From CAIZGX01 sp044371675 (lineage in GTDB: Bacteria > Bacteroidota > Bacteroidia > Flavobacteriales_D > Sanyastnellaceae): DNA of 16,561 bases. The DNA is taken from contig JBILTF010000049.1 of assembly GCA_044371675.1 (NCBI GenBank), positions 1 through 16,561 on the forward strand, read 5' to 3'. The position numbers and the translations under genes were made by a program. A model generated the notes under the pieces. It had not been told where the DNA came from. It was given only the letters and a program-made list of their open reading frames with translations, and did no database searches. This document shows, piece by piece, positions 14,058 to 16,561 of the stretch. Every line of letters begins with the position of its first letter. The first letter of the stretch is position 1.

Positions 14058-16475
14058 TTATTTATCTTTCTTCTTCCCCTTGGCCTTAGTTTCTTCACCG
14101 TATCCACCGTATCCATAGCCATATCCGTAGCCATATCCGTAGCCATAACCGTAACCGTAGCCATAACCGTAACGATAAGCATACTTTCCGTAATAGTATC
14201 TCCAGCGTTTTTGCTTAATGTTATTAAGCAAAATACTTGTATTGCTCAGACTGTTTTGACTCAACACATCTTCCAAGTATTGAACACCTTGCTTCGTTGC
14301 TTTGAGGGTGTTCATTACAAGAATTCCGCGATCCACTTTAGCGAGCAGCACCAAGCTATCTGTAATAAGCATGATCGGCGGAGTATCTATAATCACGTAG
14401 TCATAACGCTTTAATCCTTCCGCTAGAAGTTGATCAACTCTAGAATTAAGCAAAAGCTCAGAAGCATTTGGAGGAACAGGGCCTGCCAAAACAACATCTA
14501 AATTCTCGATTTCTGAGTGAAAAACCAAATCATCAAGGCTCGCCTTTCCAATAAGATAGGTGCTCACACCTTGCATGTTCGTGGTGCGGAACATTTTATG
14601 AACTTTAGGTTTATGCAAGTCAAAGTCTAAAAGGAGCACCTTCTTGGATGCCTTCGCCAAAGTGGCGGCAAGGTTTGTTGAAACAAATGTTTTTCCTTCT
14701 CCGGGATGGAGGGATGAAATAAGAATAAGATTGTGTCCACTATCTGGAAGAAGGTATTGCAAATTCGTTCGAAGAGTTCGGAAAGCTTCGCTTACATTTC
14801 CACGTGGGTTAGCATCGATGGCGATAGGATCTCTTTCAATTTCTTCGTAATTCGGAATACCACTTATGACAGGCAGTTTCGTTAATTGCTTCAACTCGCG
14901 CAAGTGCTCGATGTGCTCGAAGAATACCATGCGAATAAGACCAATTATCAACGAGATTAATATTCCGACTCCAATCCAAAGATAAATAATACGCTGGCGG
15001 TCTGGACCCACAACTCCCATGTTCCGCGCTGCTTCAATAACACTTGTTTGAGGAATGATTGCAGCGCGAGCAATGACTGTATTGGCTTTCTTTTCTAATA
15101 AGAATGTATAGAGCTCTTCATTGACTTTCAACTTACGCTCTATAGACATCAAGTCTCGCTCACTTTTAGGAATGTCTGCTAACTCAGACTCCAAATCTAA
15201 AATCTGCAATTTTAAATCTGCAATTCGCTCATCAATCGCCACTTTGGTGTCCTTCGTGTATTTGAAAATACTATTTCGAATGGTTTGAAGAGTAGAATCT
15301 ACCCGTTGAACACGTTTGTCAGGTGATTTAACATCTACTAATAAGGAGCTCCTTTTTTGTTTCAGTTGGAAGAGATCCTTCACTAATTCTGTTAAGGTTA
15401 CGTCTTCTTCACGTAAATAATTCATTGGAGGAATAACAGCGCGATCAGGTTCCTTCAACAAGAAATTCTCCAGTCCTTGAATAGACTCCCTTCTCAATTG
15501 CAAGTCCCGCAGAGTCACGTCTGAGCTAGTCAATGCTTCAAATGCCGCGTCTTGCTCTTTACTTAAATCGAGAATGTCTCGAGCGTCTTTGAAAAGCTCC
15601 ATTGCGAATTCCAACGAATCAATAATCTTTACGATTTTATTGATTTGAATATCAATGTAGGCTTGGGTATTTTCGTTAATGGCAATTTCATTGTACAGAG
15701 TATAATCGATGTACACTTTAGCAAGCGTATCTAAGAATGTTTTTGCTCTTGTAGGCAGCTCGTCTTGACAGGTCAGGGTGAGAATACTTGTATACTCCAC
15801 ATTCTCAATGACCAGAGCTCCCATGTATTTGTCTACCAGCTGCTGCATAGGCCTTACGCGAATCTGGAAGCTTTGATCTGTAACTGTTGACAGTCTTGAT
15901 TCATCGACATGCTGAGCAAGATCCAAATGAATGGTAAACAACTGCTCCATGTATTCCTTACCAAATTCGTAAGAGGCTGAAGTTAGCTTACCGGCGTATT
16001 CATAACTCAGCTCATAATGCCCCATGTCTAAAACTTTAATATTTATGGGAACATTGTACATGCCGGAAGCCATTTTTTTCCAGTCGCATTTAACTTTTAT
16101 TGCATCGAATGCCTCTACTTGTAAGGTTTTTACCCTTCCAACTAAATAATAAGAAATAGTGTAATCTAACTTATCTAGACTCTTTTCCACGATGTCGTAC
16201 GAGGCAATAATTCTCTTTTGGTTGGTAACGTCCTGCATAAGCGAGATGTAACCCAATTCACTGTACATACTTTTTTGATAATCGTACGTTTCAGAAGAAC
16301 GTAAAAGAATCTCTGTTTTCGAAGCGTAAATACTTGGAAGCCTATGTGTATAGAAATAGCCCGCCACGAATGCAACAAGCGCACAACCCACAATCCAAAA
16401 CCAACTTTTGTTCAGGAAGCGCGTAATCGGCCTGAGGTCGTCAGCGTCTAGAAAATTCGATTTTGTTTCTGCCAT
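14058..16475 (-). CDS. Wzc-type polysaccharide co-polymerase / BY-family tyrosine kinase
   Basis: An 805-residue inner-membrane protein that sets chain length and drives export of capsule or exopolysaccharide through cycles of tyrosine autophosphorylation. Residues 27-43 form TM1, followed by a Wzz-like periplasmic domain with a long helical, coiled-coil stretch (about 260-470) and TM2 at about 496-519. The cytosolic kinase has Walker A HPGEGKT (592-596 for GEGKT, K595), Walker A' LLLDFDLHKPK (D617, D619) and Walker B VIIDTPP (D697). The tail holds 17 tyrosines between Y760 and Y792, including eleven uninterrupted Tyr-Gly pairs (769-790), then a lysine-rich end. Such tails are the autophosphorylation cluster of BY-kinases. 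It is the first gene of the glycan operon, with a -7 element and an AGGAG sequence upstream. No Wzb phosphatase or Wza porin lies in the window. Confidence 0.95.
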   Translation of the reverse strand: MAETKSNFLDADDLRPITRFLNKSWFWIVGCALVAFVAGYFYTHRLPSIYASKTEILLRSSETYDYQKSMYSELGYISLMQDVTNQKRIIASYDIVEKSLDKLDYTISYYLVGRVKTLQVEAFDAIKVKCDWKKMASGMYNVPINIKVLDMGHYELSYEYAGKLTSASYEFGKEYMEQLFTIHLDLAQHVDESRLSTVTDQSFQIRVRPMQQLVDKYMGALVIENVEYTSILTLTCQDELPTRAKTFLDTLAKVYIDYTLYNEIAINENTQAYIDIQINKIVKIIDSLEFAMELFKDARDILDLSKEQDAAFEALTSSDVTLRDLQLRRESIQGLENFLLKEPDRAVIPPMNYLREEDVTLTELVKDLFQLKQKRSSLLVDVKSPDKRVQRVDSTLQTIRNSIFKYTKDTKVAIDERIADLKLQILDLESELADIPKSERDLMSIERKLKVNEELYTFLLEKKANTVIARAAIIPQTSVIEAARNMGVVGPDRQRIIYLWIGVGILISLIIGLIRMVFFEHIEHLRELKQLTKLPVISGIPNYEEIERDPIAIDANPRGNVSEAFRTLRTNLQYLLPDSGHNLILISSLHPGEGKTFVSTNLAATLAKASKKVLLLDFDLHKPKVHKMFRTTNMQGVSTYLIGKASLDDLVFHSEIENLDVVLAGPVPPNASELLLNSRVDQLLAEGLKRYDYVIIDTPPIMLITDSLVLLAKVDRGILVMNTLKATKQGVQYLEDVLSQNSLSNTSILLNNIKQKRWRYYYGKYAYRYGYGYGYGYGYGYGYGYGYGYGGYGEETKAKGKKKDK
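14106..14171 (-). repeat. Hexanucleotide tandem repeat encoding (Tyr-Gly)11 in wzc
   Basis: Eleven 6-bp units TAY-GGN in frame on the minus strand. Part is a 12-bp repeat, TATGGCTACGGA, present twice in tandem, with further copies differing at third codon positions. Each unit gained or lost would keep the frame and change the number of phosphorylatable tyrosines by one. Confidence 0.9.
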
Positions 16476-16480
16476 GGGTT

Positions 16481-16485
16481 CTCCT
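16481..16485 (-). promoter_or_regulatory. Shine-Dalgarno sequence (AGGAG) of wzc
   Basis: On the minus strand AGGAG ends 5 nt before the wzc ATG (AGGAGAACCCATG), a canonical position. None of the other promoter-proximal genes here shows one, and Bacteroidota ribosomes are generally little dependent on this interaction. Confidence 0.5.
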
Positions 16486-16493
16486 GAGAGTTA

Positions 16494-16501
16494 CAAAGAT
16501 A
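16494..16501 (-). promoter_or_regulatory. Candidate -7 element (TATCTTTG) for the glycan operon
   Basis: A minus-strand exact match to TAnnTTTG located 18 nt upstream of the wzc ATG. The base triplet 19 nt upstream is TTC rather than the -33 consensus TTG. Nothing else is recognised in the 86 bases from the wzc start to the window edge. Confidence 0.5.
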
Positions 16502-16561
16502 AAGGAAGCGAAGCAATATTGAAGATTTTAACCCAAATGGGATTGGAAATAATTAAAGTCT

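Noticed and set aside
13976..14182. Minus-strand ORF of 68 codons rich in Met, Ala, Thr and Asp repeats over the end of wzc
   Set aside because: It is the out-of-frame reading of the hexanucleotide (TAY-GGN) array in wzc; the periodic protein is a by-product of the repeat.
14100..14182. Possible CRISPR-like or minisatellite array
   Set aside because: Units are 6-12 bp with no spacers, are fully in frame and keep Tyr-Gly with synonymous changes, so it is a coding repeat.
8666..16475. Glycan operon as a mobile island
   Set aside because: No integrase, transposase, tRNA, direct repeats or abrupt composition change is visible; horizontal exchange is plausible for such loci but unsupported here.

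Overview
The window looks like ordinary chromosome from a Bacteroidota bacterium, most likely a member of Flavobacteriales. The evidence is a C-terminal type IX secretion (T9SS) sorting domain on the first protein, four copies of the Bacteroidota sigma factor -7 element TAnnTTTG placed just upstream of gene starts, A/T-rich leaders mostly without Shine-Dalgarno sequences, and a gene set typical of the phylum (DUF3109, PD40-OmpA protein, SIS-type phosphoglucose/phosphomannose isomerase, BY-kinase with a Tyr-Gly tail). No rRNA, tRNA, CRISPR array, transposase or integrase was seen. No gene-free stretch exceeds 300 bases.

Plus strand, 1-2585: the 3' part of a secreted phospholipase-D-fold enzyme (FN3, two HKD motifs, T9SS tail), a strong hairpin terminator, then anmK for cell-wall amino-sugar recycling. 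The last bases of anmK overlap tail to tail with the minus-strand genes.

Minus strand, 8626 down to 2576: two short operons. The first is an SIS-domain sugar-phosphate isomerase and lipB, overlapping by 4 nt. The second is a TerC-type membrane protein, the Cys-rich DUF3109 protein, a PD40/OmpA envelope protein, a two-TM protein of unknown function and a DUF72 protein. Its genes overlap or are separated by only 14 nt.

Minus strand, 16475 down to 8666: a seven-gene, tightly coupled surface-glycan operon. It runs from a Wzc-type chain-length regulator/tyrosine kinase with an (YG)11 tail, through a short GT2 glycosyltransferase, a GNAT acetyltransferase, an SpsF-like cytidylyltransferase, a class III (GSAM-like) aminotransferase and a PtmA-like SDR, to a DUF4910/DUF2172 M28-like metallopeptidase-fold protein. 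The simplest reading is that oxidation, amination, acylation and CMP activation of an unusual sugar feed a glycosyltransferase, with export under Wzc control. No sugar synthase, flippase, polymerase or Wza is visible, so the locus must continue upstream of wzc or rely on genes elsewhere.

The most interesting signals are the slippage-prone tyrosine repeat in wzc, the peptidase-fold protein embedded in a sugar-nucleotide operon, the unusual aminotransferase/SDR/cytidylyltransferase set, and promoters so close to ATG that anmK and the TerC gene may be leaderless.
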